Shown: positions 54,901 through 63,224 of the stretch, piece after piece
Layout of the letters: every line of letters begins with the position of its first letter
How positions within the stretch are numbered: position 1 is the first letter of the stretch
Origin: Ignavibacteriae bacterium HGW-Ignavibacteriae-4
GTDB taxonomy: Bacteria; Bacteroidota; Ignavibacteria; Kapaibacteriales; UBA2268
Assembly: GCA_002839765.1 (NCBI GenBank)
Contig: PGYR01000001.1
Coordinates: forward strand, 62,001-126,000
DNA: 64,000 bases
Reading direction: 5' to 3'
Program-made: the position numbers and the translations under genes
Notes under the pieces: model-generated
What the model saw: only the letters and a program-made list of their open reading frames with translations
Databases searched by the model: none
What the model was told of the DNA's origin: nothing

Positions 54901-55113
54901 CCCTTTAATTCTATTATTTTCTTTCTGGAAAAAATCAAAGTAAATGCCCGAATTTGTCACACTCGTTATAAGACCATTTCGTTCTGTAACAAATTTAATT
55001 TCTTCATTCCATTGTCCTTTATTCTCTACGAATTTCATTTCAACAGATAATAATGAGTCATATGAATAAATTGATACAATGATCAATACTAGTAATATAT
55101 ATATTTTTTTCAT
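51970..55113 (-). CDS. SBBP-repeat/Ig-like T9SS secreted protein
   Basis: 1047 residues. Signal peptide about 1-25. The N-terminal domain with FVENKGQWNEEIKFVTERNG belongs to the ENKGQW family often placed before SBBP repeats. From about 225 to 680 are SBBP-type blades (SSYFGSSGDDKPN, STYFGGNGDDVVVE, ACYIGGFLDDVPTDIYID, SGFLGGDGDDIGRGIYKD), a beta propeller. An Ig-like region and two further Ig modules with paired Cys follow (about 700-965; NNSGKYKVSIKNDCPP, LNDAGKYRCMIQGKCG). The end has a T9SS type A-like domain (YTYEIYDNIGNILEQSI, NGVYWIVINKGNKIYREKLIKY). Large surface or released protein, function unknown. Confidence 0.9.
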   Translation of the reverse strand: MKKIYILLVLIIVSIYSYDSLLSVEMKFVENKGQWNEEIKFVTERNGLITSVTNSGIYFDFFQKENNRIKGDVLKLNLINSKSFHFSPIDELNEKYNYFLGNDHSKWVSDVNTYKKLIAENVYEGIDFVYYIDNNNPRYDFIIEPHASTDQIELQFEGITNIKLNNEIIELITPSVVVENSNLFAYQMIDGNQKQVECKFVLNNNKISFKVGEYDTSKELIIDPIIYSSYFGSSGDDKPNRVRYIDENNILLVGSTTSIDFRTTSGSYDVEYGDRTDAFVTKIKVVNAEYIPEFTTYLGSLEYDEAIDVEFTNEYILVTGVTESPDFPILSPIMSKHSGGKDIFVTSLSLDGSKLLKSTYFGGNGDDVVVEVSKDRNNYFLFAAHTTSNNIQTIAGPPNSNRKDGIDILMFTMLPSREAISMACYIGGFLDDVPTDIYIDPNNEDIYMTGWTTSSKGSANDFPIYPIKKFGYGGPYDETSNGGKDAFEIILTKNAQSFIISGFLGGDGDDIGRGIYKDPNENIYILGETYNNTKGVNFPVSTGNSVIQGNSDLFITVYNKLEENFGTKTQTRNYSKLIASQGNEVMADMKKHPTLNAFSVVLASDGRFPEINLSELKAKYNIIYTEIDMTIGEVNNAKIFGGNNDEYPVSFDFDKYNSYLIAGYTNSTDFFVSSNAYQTKLSKDNDIVLIRNATGSLNLLSPKNNQSLCVGTEVQISWAGENVVAEDGYDISYSFDANHETFTTLASSIKAESFVWKVPTELSGKKNVRIRVTHNSGIFAQNLIDYEVNEKATLTNFQLVSPDTICIGENITLKAAANGVNVEYTWFKDNKEIGKTTTNEFTINNATVNNSGKYKVSIKNDCPPAEESKTTLSVYVSPNTKAGTITDKVTKNKGETLELTTSSEGVELMYIWQKDGKNLPSQNKKTLTLSNLSLNDAGKYRCMIQGKCGIDSTNESDVVIENIIGSVSISITEIASIYESSTNIYSIEFMSISDYTYEIYDNIGNILEQSIENSNTKIDLNKYSNGVYWIVINKGNKIYREKLIKYN

Positions 55114-55195
55114 GATATTTGTACTTTATTAGTTAATAATAATAAACAATTTAATAAATATTTATGTAAAGAATATTATTTTTTATAATATTATT

Positions 55196-56290
55196 CTATA
55201 ATAAAAGTGACGCTTCTAGTATTTTAATAACATTTATCATATCTTCTGGAAGTTCGGAAGTGAACAACATCTTTTCATTAGTAATAGGATGTATAAACTG
55301 AAGGTCTTTAGCATGTAGTAGTTGTCTTTGTGAACGTGAAATTACATATTTAGCCAGATTATTAAGCTCACCATTAACACCTTTATAATTATTTATATTC
55401 CCTCCATAGTCTTCATCTCCAATTATTGGGTGTTTATTGTGTGTAAGATGTACTCTTATTTGGTGGGTTCTACCTGTCTCTAACTTTAATTCTATTAATG
55501 AAGCAATAGAATATCTTTTTAAAACTTTGAAATTGGTTTTTGCATATTTTCCAGACTTCGTGGAAACCGCAAATTTTTTCCTGTCGATAGGGGAGCGATC
55601 TATATTGCCTATTATAGAGCCTTCATCCTCGAGTCTTGTACCCCAAGCAATTGCATTATAAGTTCTAGATACTGTTCTATCAGCAAATTGAGCTTGGAGC
55701 AAGCTTAAAACTTCTGTTGTCTTAGCAACAACAAGAAGACCACTTGTATTTTTATCTAATCTATGAACAATTCCAGGTCTAACTTCGTCTGAGGCAAAAA
55801 CTTTACCTGGATCGTTTATTACTCCGTCGTCTGCATTTACATCATTAAAATCAATTTCAATTTCATCAGTTATACCTAAATGAAACAAGACAGCATTAAC
55901 TAAAGTATCGTATCTATTACCTACCCCTGGGTGAACAACCATACCAGCTGGTTTATTAACAACAAGGAGATAATTATCTTCAAAAACAATATCTAATGGA
56001 ATTTCTTGAGGGACTAATTTGACGGGAGGTCTTCTTAACATAATACATTCTATAATATCATCGCCAGTAATTTTATAACTAGCTTTCTTTATAATATTTC
56101 CGTTGACCTTTACCATTCCTTCGTCAAGTGATTTTCTTACTCTGGTACGGCTAGCATTTTTTATCAAGGTTGAAAGGTATGTATCAATTCTCTCAGGAAC
56201 TTTTCCAGATGGTACATTAAGAACAAGAATATCTTCTTCATAATCGGGGTAATGATTAAAATAATCTTTATTTTCTTCTTTATTACTCAT
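55196..56290 (-). CDS. rluD: RluD-family 23S rRNA pseudouridine synthase
   Basis: 364 residues. An S4 RNA-binding domain (about 32-80, RIDTYLSTLIKNASRTRVRK) precedes the RluA/RluD catalytic domain. The catalytic Asp179 lies in GIVHRLDKNTSGLLVVAKT; GRTHQIRVHLTHNKHPIIGDEDYGG is the second signature. An acidic insertion of about 25-30 residues (roughly 142-170) between FHLG and RPGIVHRLD makes the protein longer than E. coli RluD. The start overlaps the lspA stop by eight bases. Confidence 0.93.
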   Translation of the reverse strand: MSNKEENKDYFNHYPDYEEDILVLNVPSGKVPERIDTYLSTLIKNASRTRVRKSLDEGMVKVNGNIIKKASYKITGDDIIECIMLRRPPVKLVPQEIPLDIVFEDNYLLVVNKPAGMVVHPGVGNRYDTLVNAVLFHLGITDEIEIDFNDVNADDGVINDPGKVFASDEVRPGIVHRLDKNTSGLLVVAKTTEVLSLLQAQFADRTVSRTYNAIAWGTRLEDEGSIIGNIDRSPIDRKKFAVSTKSGKYAKTNFKVLKRYSIASLIELKLETGRTHQIRVHLTHNKHPIIGDEDYGGNINNYKGVNGELNNLAKYVISRSQRQLLHAKDLQFIHPITNEKMLFTSELPEDMINVIKILEASLLL

Positions 56291-56885
56291 CTATTCGATT
56301 CAATTCTTCATCATTTTTCTTTCCTCTTAACTCACTAAAAGTAGGAATATGACTATTATAAAACAATAGGAGAACAATACCAACAGATACACATGAATCG
56401 GCAACATTGAAAACTGGAAAATAATCATAATATTTACCGAATATATTAATATCAGGAATATCAATTAATATAAAATCAACTACTTTACCATAGAATATTG
56501 GGGCATAATTATACAGTACGCCATAGAATACTCTATCAATCATATTGCCTGTAGCACCAGCAAATATTAGCATCACTGAAATTTTATATCCGATTGGTTT
56601 ATCACCAATTTTTCTAATATAAAGTATCAATAAAATAGAAGCAATTATAGAAAATATACTTAAGAAAATCTTTCCAGCACCAAATTCAATACTGAAAGCC
56701 ATACCCGGGTTTTCCACAAAAGTCAGTTGGATCGCCCTGCCAACAACTTCCACTTTCTCCCCATAGCCAAACCCATCTATACTAATGCCAAGAAAACTAA
56801 ATCCCTTAATTAGGAATTTAGTTACTTGATCTAATGTGATTAACAAGAAGGAAGCTATAAATAATAGAGTAGTTTGCTTTTTCAT
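56283..56885 (-). CDS. lspA: Lipoprotein signal peptidase (signal peptidase II)
   Basis: 200 residues, four transmembrane helices. It cleaves lipoprotein signal peptides at the lipidated Cys. Conserved elements: LDQVTKFL near residue 18, FVENPGMAFS, and the catalytic aspartates Asp117 in GNMIDRVFYG and Asp163 in FPVFNVADSCVSVG. It is the expected processing enzyme for the rhodanese-thioredoxin lipoprotein at 1147. Located 19 bases after the traR-family gene and overlapping rluD. Confidence 0.96.
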   Translation of the reverse strand: MKKQTTLLFIASFLLITLDQVTKFLIKGFSFLGISIDGFGYGEKVEVVGRAIQLTFVENPGMAFSIEFGAGKIFLSIFSIIASILLILYIRKIGDKPIGYKISVMLIFAGATGNMIDRVFYGVLYNYAPIFYGKVVDFILIDIPDINIFGKYYDYFPVFNVADSCVSVGIVLLLFYNSHIPTFSELRGKKNDEELNRIDE

Positions 56886-56904
56886 TATAATAGGTAAGTT
56901 ACAA

Positions 56905-57426
56905 CTAGACTTTCCTTGCCTCTATTTTATCTATACCATCTATTGGGCATTCTTTTCTAATTTTAAAAGATGCAGAAAGTGTTGTAATTGGTACTGCAAG
57001 CAATCTTTGTTTAGCAATCAATATACCACAAACTCTACAAACGCCATAAGTTTTTTCATTTATTCTACTTAAAGCATCTTCTAACTTTTTAATATATTCA
57101 TTTATTCTATGAATCTGAGCATAAGTTTTTTCTTTCTCTTGTGCTTCATTTCCTTGATCTCCCATGTGCATAGAGTAAATCATACTTTCTTCAGCACTAT
57201 CGGATTCATTCAAATCATCAATTCTATCTTTTAACATAGATAATTCATCAAGAGCTTCATCTCTAGCATCTACTATTACTGCTTTGAATTCTTCTAAATC
57301 TTCATCAGAATAGCGAACATTTGGGTCTCTTGGTGCAGGATTAGATTCGTTATAATTTGCATAATCGTAATCTTTACTAACTTTTGCTTTTGTTTCTGTT
57401 TTCTTTGCCATATTTATATTCTCCAA
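56905..57426 (-). CDS. TraR/DksA-family protein with half zinc finger
   Basis: 173 residues. A coiled-coil region (about 43-125, EEFKAVIVDARDEALDELSM onward) precedes the finger TYGVCRVCGILIAKQRLLAVP. Only the first Cys pair of the C4 finger is intact (Cys130, Cys133). The second pair, expected after AVP, is replaced by ITTLSASFKIRKE with one displaced Cys160, as is usual for Bacteroidota-type members that often lack zinc. DksA relatives bind the RNA polymerase secondary channel; the usual acidic tip residues may be in DSAEES or DRIDDLNE. The order ileS-traR-lspA is a recurrent arrangement in this group. Confidence 0.88.
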   Translation of the reverse strand: MENINMAKKTETKAKVSKDYDYANYNESNPAPRDPNVRYSDEDLEEFKAVIVDARDEALDELSMLKDRIDDLNESDSAEESMIYSMHMGDQGNEAQEKEKTYAQIHRINEYIKKLEDALSRINEKTYGVCRVCGILIAKQRLLAVPITTLSASFKIRKECPIDGIDKIEARKV

Positions 57427-57506
57427 TGAGCAAAATCATTCTTACCAAATAATAAAAGGCAATTATAAACCTTTACTACTTAAAATGCAAAATAATTTAC
57501 TCACAT

Positions 57507-60500
57507 TTATATTTTTTCTATTATTATCTTTAGTTTTAAATCATCTATTTCAATTTCTACACCTTCCATAATTACTTCATTGGAAGTGATTTCATCGGCT
57601 AAAGTTTCTGTTTTAATATAATCAAGCATATTAGAGATAGCATTATCAAATTCAGTATTGATAATCGTAGTAATTTTGATTCTATCTGTAACTTCGAAAC
57701 CTGAGTCTTTTCTAATGTTTTGTATTCTACTTACAAATTCTCTTGCAATACCTTCATTCTTTAATTCGGGAGTAATAGTAGTATCCAATGCAACGGTTAT
57801 ATTCTTTTCATTTGCTACTAGCCAGCCTTCTATATCTTCATTATAGACTTCGACGTCATTATCATCTAGTATAAATTCATTTCCGTCAATGTTTAATGTG
57901 ATACTACCTTCATTGAGTAATTGAGCGATTTCCTTATCACCGAATTTCTTAACTTCCTGAGCCACCATATTTGTCTGCTTACCGTATTTTGCACCTATAT
58001 TTCTGAAATCAGGGCGTACGTTTCTCTTAATAATATCCGAATCGTTATCTGTCATATACTCAATTTCTTTTATATTTAGTTCCTCTTTAATGATACTAGC
58101 CATCTGCTCTATATTTCTTCTAAATTGAGGTGTTAGAACAGGTATCAATATTTTTTGAAGAGGTTGACGAGTTTTAATCTGAGATTTTTCACGCAACGAT
58201 CTAGCCAAATACACAATTCTTTGAGCTACATCCATTCTTTCTTCAAGTACTGTGTCGATTGCATCTTCATTTACATCCATAAAATCAGTCAAATGAATAG
58301 ATAATGGCTCACTATCTTTTTTCAATCTTTGATATAAATCTTCACTCAAGAATGGTGCTGCAGAAGCAGTAAGCTGTAGTATTCTTACAAAAACTCTACG
58401 TAGAGTTTGGTAAGCCGAAAGCTTATCATTATCATTCTCGCCTTTCCAGAATCTTCTTCTATTACGACGGATATACCAATTTGAAAGCTCGTTAATTGTA
58501 AATTCTTGGATTAATCTATGTGCTTTAGTTAGTTCATATTCATCCATTAATCTAATATATTCCTTTGCAATTGTATTTGCTCTAGAAATAATCCATTTAT
58601 CAATTTCAGGACGTTCATTCATTGGAACTTCTTCTCTATTAACATCAAATTTATCGATATTTGCATATAGAGAAAAGAAATTATAAGTCTGTGTTAATGA
58701 TCTGAAAAAATCTGCAATGACTACTCTTGAAATCCCTTCAGAATCAAATTTAGTAGTATTCCATGGTGGATTGTTTACAAATAAATACCATCTGACAGCA
58801 TCAGCTCCTAAACTATTCATTATCTCAAATGGATCTATTGTATTGCCTAATCTCTTAGACATCTTCACACCATTCTTGTCTAGAATCAGTTCATTTACTA
58901 CTATATTCTTATAAGCTGGTTTATCAAATATAGCAGTTGCTATATTATGTAATGTATAAAACCAACCCCTTGTTTGGTCAATTCCTTCTGCAATGAAATC
59001 AGCAGGGAATGATTTATCAAAAAGTTCCTTATTTTCAAATGGATAATGCATTTGAGCAAATGGCATAGAACCAGAATCAAACCATGCATCAATTACTTCA
59101 TGAGTTCTTCGGTATTTATTACCATTTTTCTCGAAAACAACACTATCAACAAAAGGTCTATGCAAATCTATCTCTTGACCACAGTCATTTATTGAAATTA
59201 GAGTTCCGTCTTCCTTTTCAAATTTCCCTTTCTTTAAATCTTCTATTGAGCCTACAGCAATTATATCTGTTTCATCATTTTCGTTAATCCAAAGTGGAAG
59301 TGGAGTACCCCAAAATCTATCTCTAGATAGAGACCAATCTTTGACTTCTTCTAACCAATTACCAAATCGTCCTTCACCTATTTCTTTGGGTTGCCAGTTG
59401 ATTTCTTTATTTAAGGCTATCATTCGTTCCTTGTATGCTGGAGATTTGATAAACCAACTCTCACGAGCATAGTACATAATAGGATTACCAGTTCGCCAGC
59501 AATGTGGGTAATTATGCAGATAATCTTTCTGTGAACGATAAATTTTTCCAGCAATTTTGAGGGCAATTACTACATCAGTTTCTACACCAACTTCTTTTCT
59601 ATCTTCATACTCAAAATCCTTGATTGCTCTTCCTGCAAATGGGCCTAACTCTTCAGTCAAATGTCCACTAGCAGTTACTGGCTGAACAAAGGGTAAGTTA
59701 TATTCTAATGATAATCTATAATCATCTTCACCAAATGCAGGCGCTAGATGGACAATACCAGATCCGTCTTCAGTGGAAACAAAATCTCCTTCAATTATAG
59801 AAAGAGCATTTGGATGCTCATCTTCTTTCAAATCTAAATAAGGAAATATTTGTTCGTATTTAGTGCCTATTAAATCACTTCCTTTGAAAGTGTCTAAGAT
59901 CTCATATTCACCGTCAAGAGTTTCTAATCTATCTTTCGCAAGTACTATATTCTCAACAGCAGTACCTTCTTTAAGCTTTCTAGTGTTTTTAACTAATACA
60001 TAGTCAATATTAACACCAACAGCCAAAGCCACATTGGAGAATAAAGTCCATGGAGTAGTAGTCCAAACTAAAAGTTCTGCTCCTTCTGTACTTTTTATCT
60101 TAGCATTTGTAACTTTTAATTTGATATAACAATTGAAATCTTTAACTTCTTTATATCCAAGTGATAACTCATGCGAGCTAAGAGGTGTCTCGATAGTAGG
60201 GGATTGAGGTACTACTTTGAATCCTTTAAAGATAAGCTCTTTATCAAATAATTGCTTCAAAGCCCACCAAACAGATTCTATGTAATTGTTAGTACAAGTA
60301 ATATATGCTGTATCTAAATCAACCCAATAACCCATTCTTCTGGTTAGAGTTCTCCAACCTTCATCCATTTCTATATTTTTATAAACTAAATCTTTACAAG
60401 CTGCGTTGAATTTTCCTATACCAATAGTTTCAACTTCAGATTTATTGGTAATACCCAATTCTTTTTCTGCTTGTATTTCAACTGGCAATCCATGTGTATC

Positions 60501-60755
60501 CCATCCAGCCTGTCTTCTGACAAAATACCCTTGCATAGTTTTGTATCTACAAATAGTATCTTTGATAGTTCTTGCCATCATATGGTGAATACCTGGTTTA
60601 CCATTTACTGTAGGTGGACCTTCGTAAAAAGTAAAGCTCTTACTTTCTGCTCTTAAATCTAAGGATTTTTCAAATATTTGATTCTCTTCCCAAAACTTTA
60701 GAACGCTTTCTTCTAATTCAGGATAAGAGATATTGTTTGGCAATTCTTTGAACAT
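57507..60755 (-). CDS. ileS: Isoleucyl-tRNA synthetase, eukaryote-like IleRS2 with GxHH signature
   Basis: 1082 residues counted from ATG at 60755 (MFKELPNNISYPELEESV). The same frame is open a further 97 codons upstream, but that stretch overlaps the divergent Rieske gene and is not conserved-looking, so the later ATG is chosen. The class I active site has KMSKRLGN (KMSKS motif). The HIGH motif reads G-I-H-H (Gly55, His57, His58; 60582-60593) instead of H-x-G-H. An editing domain (VWTTTPWTLFSNVAL) is present and no C-terminal zinc-binding Cys cluster, as in the IleRS2 type. It charges tRNA-Ile in translation. Confidence 0.97.
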   Translation of the reverse strand: MFKELPNNISYPELEESVLKFWEENQIFEKSLDLRAESKSFTFYEGPPTVNGKPGIHHMMARTIKDTICRYKTMQGYFVRRQAGWDTHGLPVEIQAEKELGITNKSEVETIGIGKFNAACKDLVYKNIEMDEGWRTLTRRMGYWVDLDTAYITCTNNYIESVWWALKQLFDKELIFKGFKVVPQSPTIETPLSSHELSLGYKEVKDFNCYIKLKVTNAKIKSTEGAELLVWTTTPWTLFSNVALAVGVNIDYVLVKNTRKLKEGTAVENIVLAKDRLETLDGEYEILDTFKGSDLIGTKYEQIFPYLDLKEDEHPNALSIIEGDFVSTEDGSGIVHLAPAFGEDDYRLSLEYNLPFVQPVTASGHLTEELGPFAGRAIKDFEYEDRKEVGVETDVVIALKIAGKIYRSQKDYLHNYPHCWRTGNPIMYYARESWFIKSPAYKERMIALNKEINWQPKEIGEGRFGNWLEEVKDWSLSRDRFWGTPLPLWINENDETDIIAVGSIEDLKKGKFEKEDGTLISINDCGQEIDLHRPFVDSVVFEKNGNKYRRTHEVIDAWFDSGSMPFAQMHYPFENKELFDKSFPADFIAEGIDQTRGWFYTLHNIATAIFDKPAYKNIVVNELILDKNGVKMSKRLGNTIDPFEIMNSLGADAVRWYLFVNNPPWNTTKFDSEGISRVVIADFFRSLTQTYNFFSLYANIDKFDVNREEVPMNERPEIDKWIISRANTIAKEYIRLMDEYELTKAHRLIQEFTINELSNWYIRRNRRRFWKGENDNDKLSAYQTLRRVFVRILQLTASAAPFLSEDLYQRLKKDSEPLSIHLTDFMDVNEDAIDTVLEERMDVAQRIVYLARSLREKSQIKTRQPLQKILIPVLTPQFRRNIEQMASIIKEELNIKEIEYMTDNDSDIIKRNVRPDFRNIGAKYGKQTNMVAQEVKKFGDKEIAQLLNEGSITLNIDGNEFILDDNDVEVYNEDIEGWLVANEKNITVALDTTITPELKNEGIAREFVSRIQNIRKDSGFEVTDRIKITTIINTEFDNAISNMLDYIKTETLADEITSNEVIMEGVEIEIDDLKLKIIIEKI

Positions 60756-60788
60756 ATTTTTTATGTAATATTTTTTTTGAATAACTTG

Positions 60789-60796
60789 CAAAACTA
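60789..60796 (-). promoter_or_regulatory. Candidate -7 box upstream of ileS
   Basis: TAGTTTTG on the minus strand fits TAnnTTTG and stands 34 bases before the ileS ATG. No TTTG is found at the -33 distance, so support is weak. It also supports the shorter ileS start, because it would be inside the longer frame. Confidence 0.35.
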
Positions 60797-60834
60797 TATA
60801 ATAATAGTAAAATAATCTAAAAATTGGGATAAGT

Positions 60835-61209
60835 ATGAAATCATTGACCATTGACGGAAAACTCTTTGTTTCAGTTTGTAGTACTGATTCATTAATTCCT
60901 GAAAAAGGAAAAAAGATTAAATTTGATGATGATATTGATATGGAAGTATCTATATTTAAAATAGATAATGAGTATTTTTGTGTTTCTAATATTTGCCCAC
61001 ACAAGCACCAACCAGTTATATATAAGGGTATAGTGAAAGATTGCACGGTAACATGTCCTGCTCATGGATGGACTTATGATTTGAAAACAGGAGAGAATAC
61101 TAATAAGCATCAAGGGATAAAACAATTGAAAAAATATGAGATATTTGAGAAAGATGGTGATATCTACATTGAAAAACCTAAATTAGAAATTCCTAAATGG
61201 CGACAGTAA
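60835..61209 (+). CDS. Rieske-type [2Fe-2S] ferredoxin
   Basis: 124 residues, soluble. The two cluster-binding motifs are C54-P-H56 in NICPHKHQPV and C74-P-A-H77 in TCPAHGWTYDLKTG. These match the small NirD/dioxygenase-ferredoxin type: they lack the extra disulfide Cys of respiratory Rieske proteins. It probably donates electrons to an unidentified oxygenase or reductase. QueG starts only one base after its stop, but a functional link to queuosine synthesis is not established; the neighbour could simply be in the same operon. Confidence 0.93.
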   Translation: MKSLTIDGKLFVSVCSTDSLIPEKGKKIKFDDDIDMEVSIFKIDNEYFCVSNICPHKHQPVIYKGIVKDCTVTCPAHGWTYDLKTGENTNKHQGIKQLKKYEIFEKDGDIYIEKPKLEIPKWRQ

Positions 61210-61210
61210 A

Positions 61211-62146
61211 TTGATTTCACAAATTGAAAAAGATGATATTATTAAGCTATGTGAAGGTGAAAACTTCTCACAAATTAACATAGCAAAGTACGAAATACTT
61301 ACATCTGAAATCGAAAAGTATAATGAATGGCTAGCAAAAGGGTACAATGCAGATATGGATTGGATGAAAAACTATCTTGACAAAAGACAAGATGTCAGGC
61401 TAATCCAAGAAAACACAAAGTCCATTATTGTTCTTGCTTATAACTATAATCAAACGACAAAGCACGAATATGGTATTAATAAAATTTCTCGATATGCTTG
61501 GGGAGATGATTACCACAATTATATTCCCAAAAAGTTAAAGAGAATATGTAAAGAATTAAAAACTACTTACCCCAATGAAGAGTTCAAATATTACATAGAT
61601 ACTGGTGCTATACTTGAAAAGCAATGGGGTGTTAAATCAGGACTTGGTTGGCAAGGAAAAAATAGTCTTCTATTAAATAAAAAGTTGGGTTCTTACTTTT
61701 TTATAGCAATTATTTTCTCAACTTTGGAAATAGAAAGTGATGAATTAGTAAAAGATTATTGTGGGAAATGCACAAAATGTATCGATGCTTGCCCAACGGA
61801 TGCCATAATAGCAGATAAGATAATTGATTCAACTAAGTGTATATCATATTGGACTATAGAATCTAAATCTGAGAAATTCCCGAGTGAGATTTCAGATAAT
61901 CTTGAAGGCTGGGCATTTGGTTGTGATATATGTCAGGAAGTCTGTCCTTGGAATAATCATAGAGTTCCAATTCAAATAGAAGACTTCGTAAATCCAAGAT
62001 TTGGAGAAACCATTTTAGATAAAAAAACTATCTTCAATTACACTGAAGATGAGTTCAAGGAAAGATACATAAAAAGCCCATTGAAAAGACCCAAACACAA
62101 CGGTATCAAAAGGAACATCCTCGAATTAGAAAAGAACTCTAAATAG
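61211..62146 (+). CDS. queG: Epoxyqueuosine reductase
   Basis: 311 residues. It reduces epoxyqueuosine to queuosine in tRNA, using cobalamin and two [4Fe-4S] clusters. Seen: the N-terminal B12-binding/DUF1730-like part with ADMDWMKNYLDKR and GAILEKQWGVKSGLGWQGKNSLLLN (typical of QueG), and the cluster motifs CGKCTKCIDACPTDAI and CDICQEVCPWN. The start codon is TTG, one base after the Rieske stop; no ATG fits. HEAT-like C-terminal repeats seen in some QueG proteins are absent, so it is the shorter form. tRNA-Asn(GTT) in this window is a natural target. Confidence 0.95.
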   Translation: MISQIEKDDIIKLCEGENFSQINIAKYEILTSEIEKYNEWLAKGYNADMDWMKNYLDKRQDVRLIQENTKSIIVLAYNYNQTTKHEYGINKISRYAWGDDYHNYIPKKLKRICKELKTTYPNEEFKYYIDTGAILEKQWGVKSGLGWQGKNSLLLNKKLGSYFFIAIIFSTLEIESDELVKDYCGKCTKCIDACPTDAIIADKIIDSTKCISYWTIESKSEKFPSEISDNLEGWAFGCDICQEVCPWNNHRVPIQIEDFVNPRFGETILDKKTIFNYTEDEFKERYIKSPLKRPKHNGIKRNILELEKNSK

Positions 62147-62214
62147 TATATTAATAAAAAGTATTTAAAATCGTCAATTAGAAAAATAAAATTTAAGAAA
62201 AGGAGAAATAAGAT

Positions 62215-63159
62215 TTGTCAACACATCATCAAGTAATAATAATAGGTTCAGGACCAGCTGGATTAACAGCAGCTCTTTACGCATCGCGTGCTAACTTAGA
62301 AGTAGTGGTTTTTGAAGGTATGCAGCCCGGTGGTCAATTAACAATCACAACTGAAGTAGAAAACTATCCCGGATTTGTAAATGGGATACAAGGTCCAGAA
62401 ATGATGGATATACTTAGAAAACAGGCACAGCGATTTGAAGCTAAATCAATTTTTGAAACAGTCAAAAAAGTAGATTTTTCAGAAAGACCATTTAAAATGA
62501 CAACGGAAAAGGGCGATTATACTGCTGATGCAGTTATTATCTCGACAGGAGCAACAGCGAAATTATTAAACATACCTAGTGAACAAACTTACTGGGGATC
62601 TGGAATCTCTGCTTGTGCGACGTGCGACGGCTTCTTTTTCAATGGTGAAAAAAACCTTTTCATAATTGGTGGGGGAGATACAGCTATGGAAGAAGCACTT
62701 TTCCTAACTAAATATGGGCAGAAAGTAACTGTAGTTAATAGAAGTGAGAATTACAGAGCTTCTAAGATAATGCTAGAAAGAGCTAAAAATCATCCAAAAA
62801 TTGAATTCATAGAAAACGTAGTCGTTGATGAGTACATCGGTGAGACTACTAACGGTATTAAAAAGCTTACTGGGCTTAATCTGAAAGATGTAAACACTGG
62901 CGAAGTTACATTTCACGAAGGTGGTGGGGCTTTCATCGCGATAGGACACACTCCGAATACCGATATATTTGAAAATATTATAGATATGAACGAAGTCGGA
63001 TATATAGAAACGAAAGGAAAATCAACTTACACTAATATCGAAGGTGTATTTGCTTGTGGCGATGCCCAAGATAATGTTTACCGCCAAGCCGTTACTGCTG
63101 CTGGTACTGGTTGTATGGCCGCTATCGATGCCGAAAGATGGCTTGCTGAGCAAGAATAG
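62215..63159 (+). CDS. trxB: Thioredoxin-disulfide reductase
   Basis: 314 residues, low-Mr TrxR. It passes electrons from NADPH through FAD to thioredoxin. Motifs: FAD site IIGSGPAGLTAALYASRA, redox centre C134-A-T-C137-D in SACATCDGFFF, NADP site GGGDTAMEEALFLT, and the C-terminal FAD loop GVFACGDAQDNVYRQAVTAAGTG. The start is TTG, 9 bases after AAGGAG. Conserved residues begin straight after it. It is a plausible partner of the thioredoxin domain of the lipoprotein at 1147 only if electrons cross the membrane. A strong terminator follows. Confidence 0.98.
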   Translation: MSTHHQVIIIGSGPAGLTAALYASRANLEVVVFEGMQPGGQLTITTEVENYPGFVNGIQGPEMMDILRKQAQRFEAKSIFETVKKVDFSERPFKMTTEKGDYTADAVIISTGATAKLLNIPSEQTYWGSGISACATCDGFFFNGEKNLFIIGGGDTAMEEALFLTKYGQKVTVVNRSENYRASKIMLERAKNHPKIEFIENVVVDEYIGETTNGIKKLTGLNLKDVNTGEVTFHEGGGAFIAIGHTPNTDIFENIIDMNEVGYIETKGKSTYTNIEGVFACGDAQDNVYRQAVTAAGTGCMAAIDAERWLAEQE

Positions 63160-63185
63160 TCTTTCAAATAGAATAAAAACAATAT

Positions 63186-63221
63186 AGCCAATCATTTTAC
63201 GAGTGATTGGCTTTTTTTTTT
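63186..63221 (+). terminator. Intrinsic terminator of trxB
   Basis: A perfect AGCCAATCA/TGATTGGCT stem with a nine-base loop runs into ten T residues, about 26 bases after the trxB stop. Confidence 0.93.
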
Positions 63222-63224
63222 AAT

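Noticed and set aside
57427-57506. Possible terminator between ileS and the traR-family gene
   Set aside because: No stable hairpin with a T run was found; the gene order suggests read-through from ileS into the traR-lspA-rluD run.
60756-61046. Extension of ileS by about 97 codons upstream of ATG 60755
   Set aside because: The stretch overlaps the divergent Rieske gene, reads as unconserved low-complexity sequence, and the usual IleRS N terminus (FKELPNNISYPELEE) starts at 60755.
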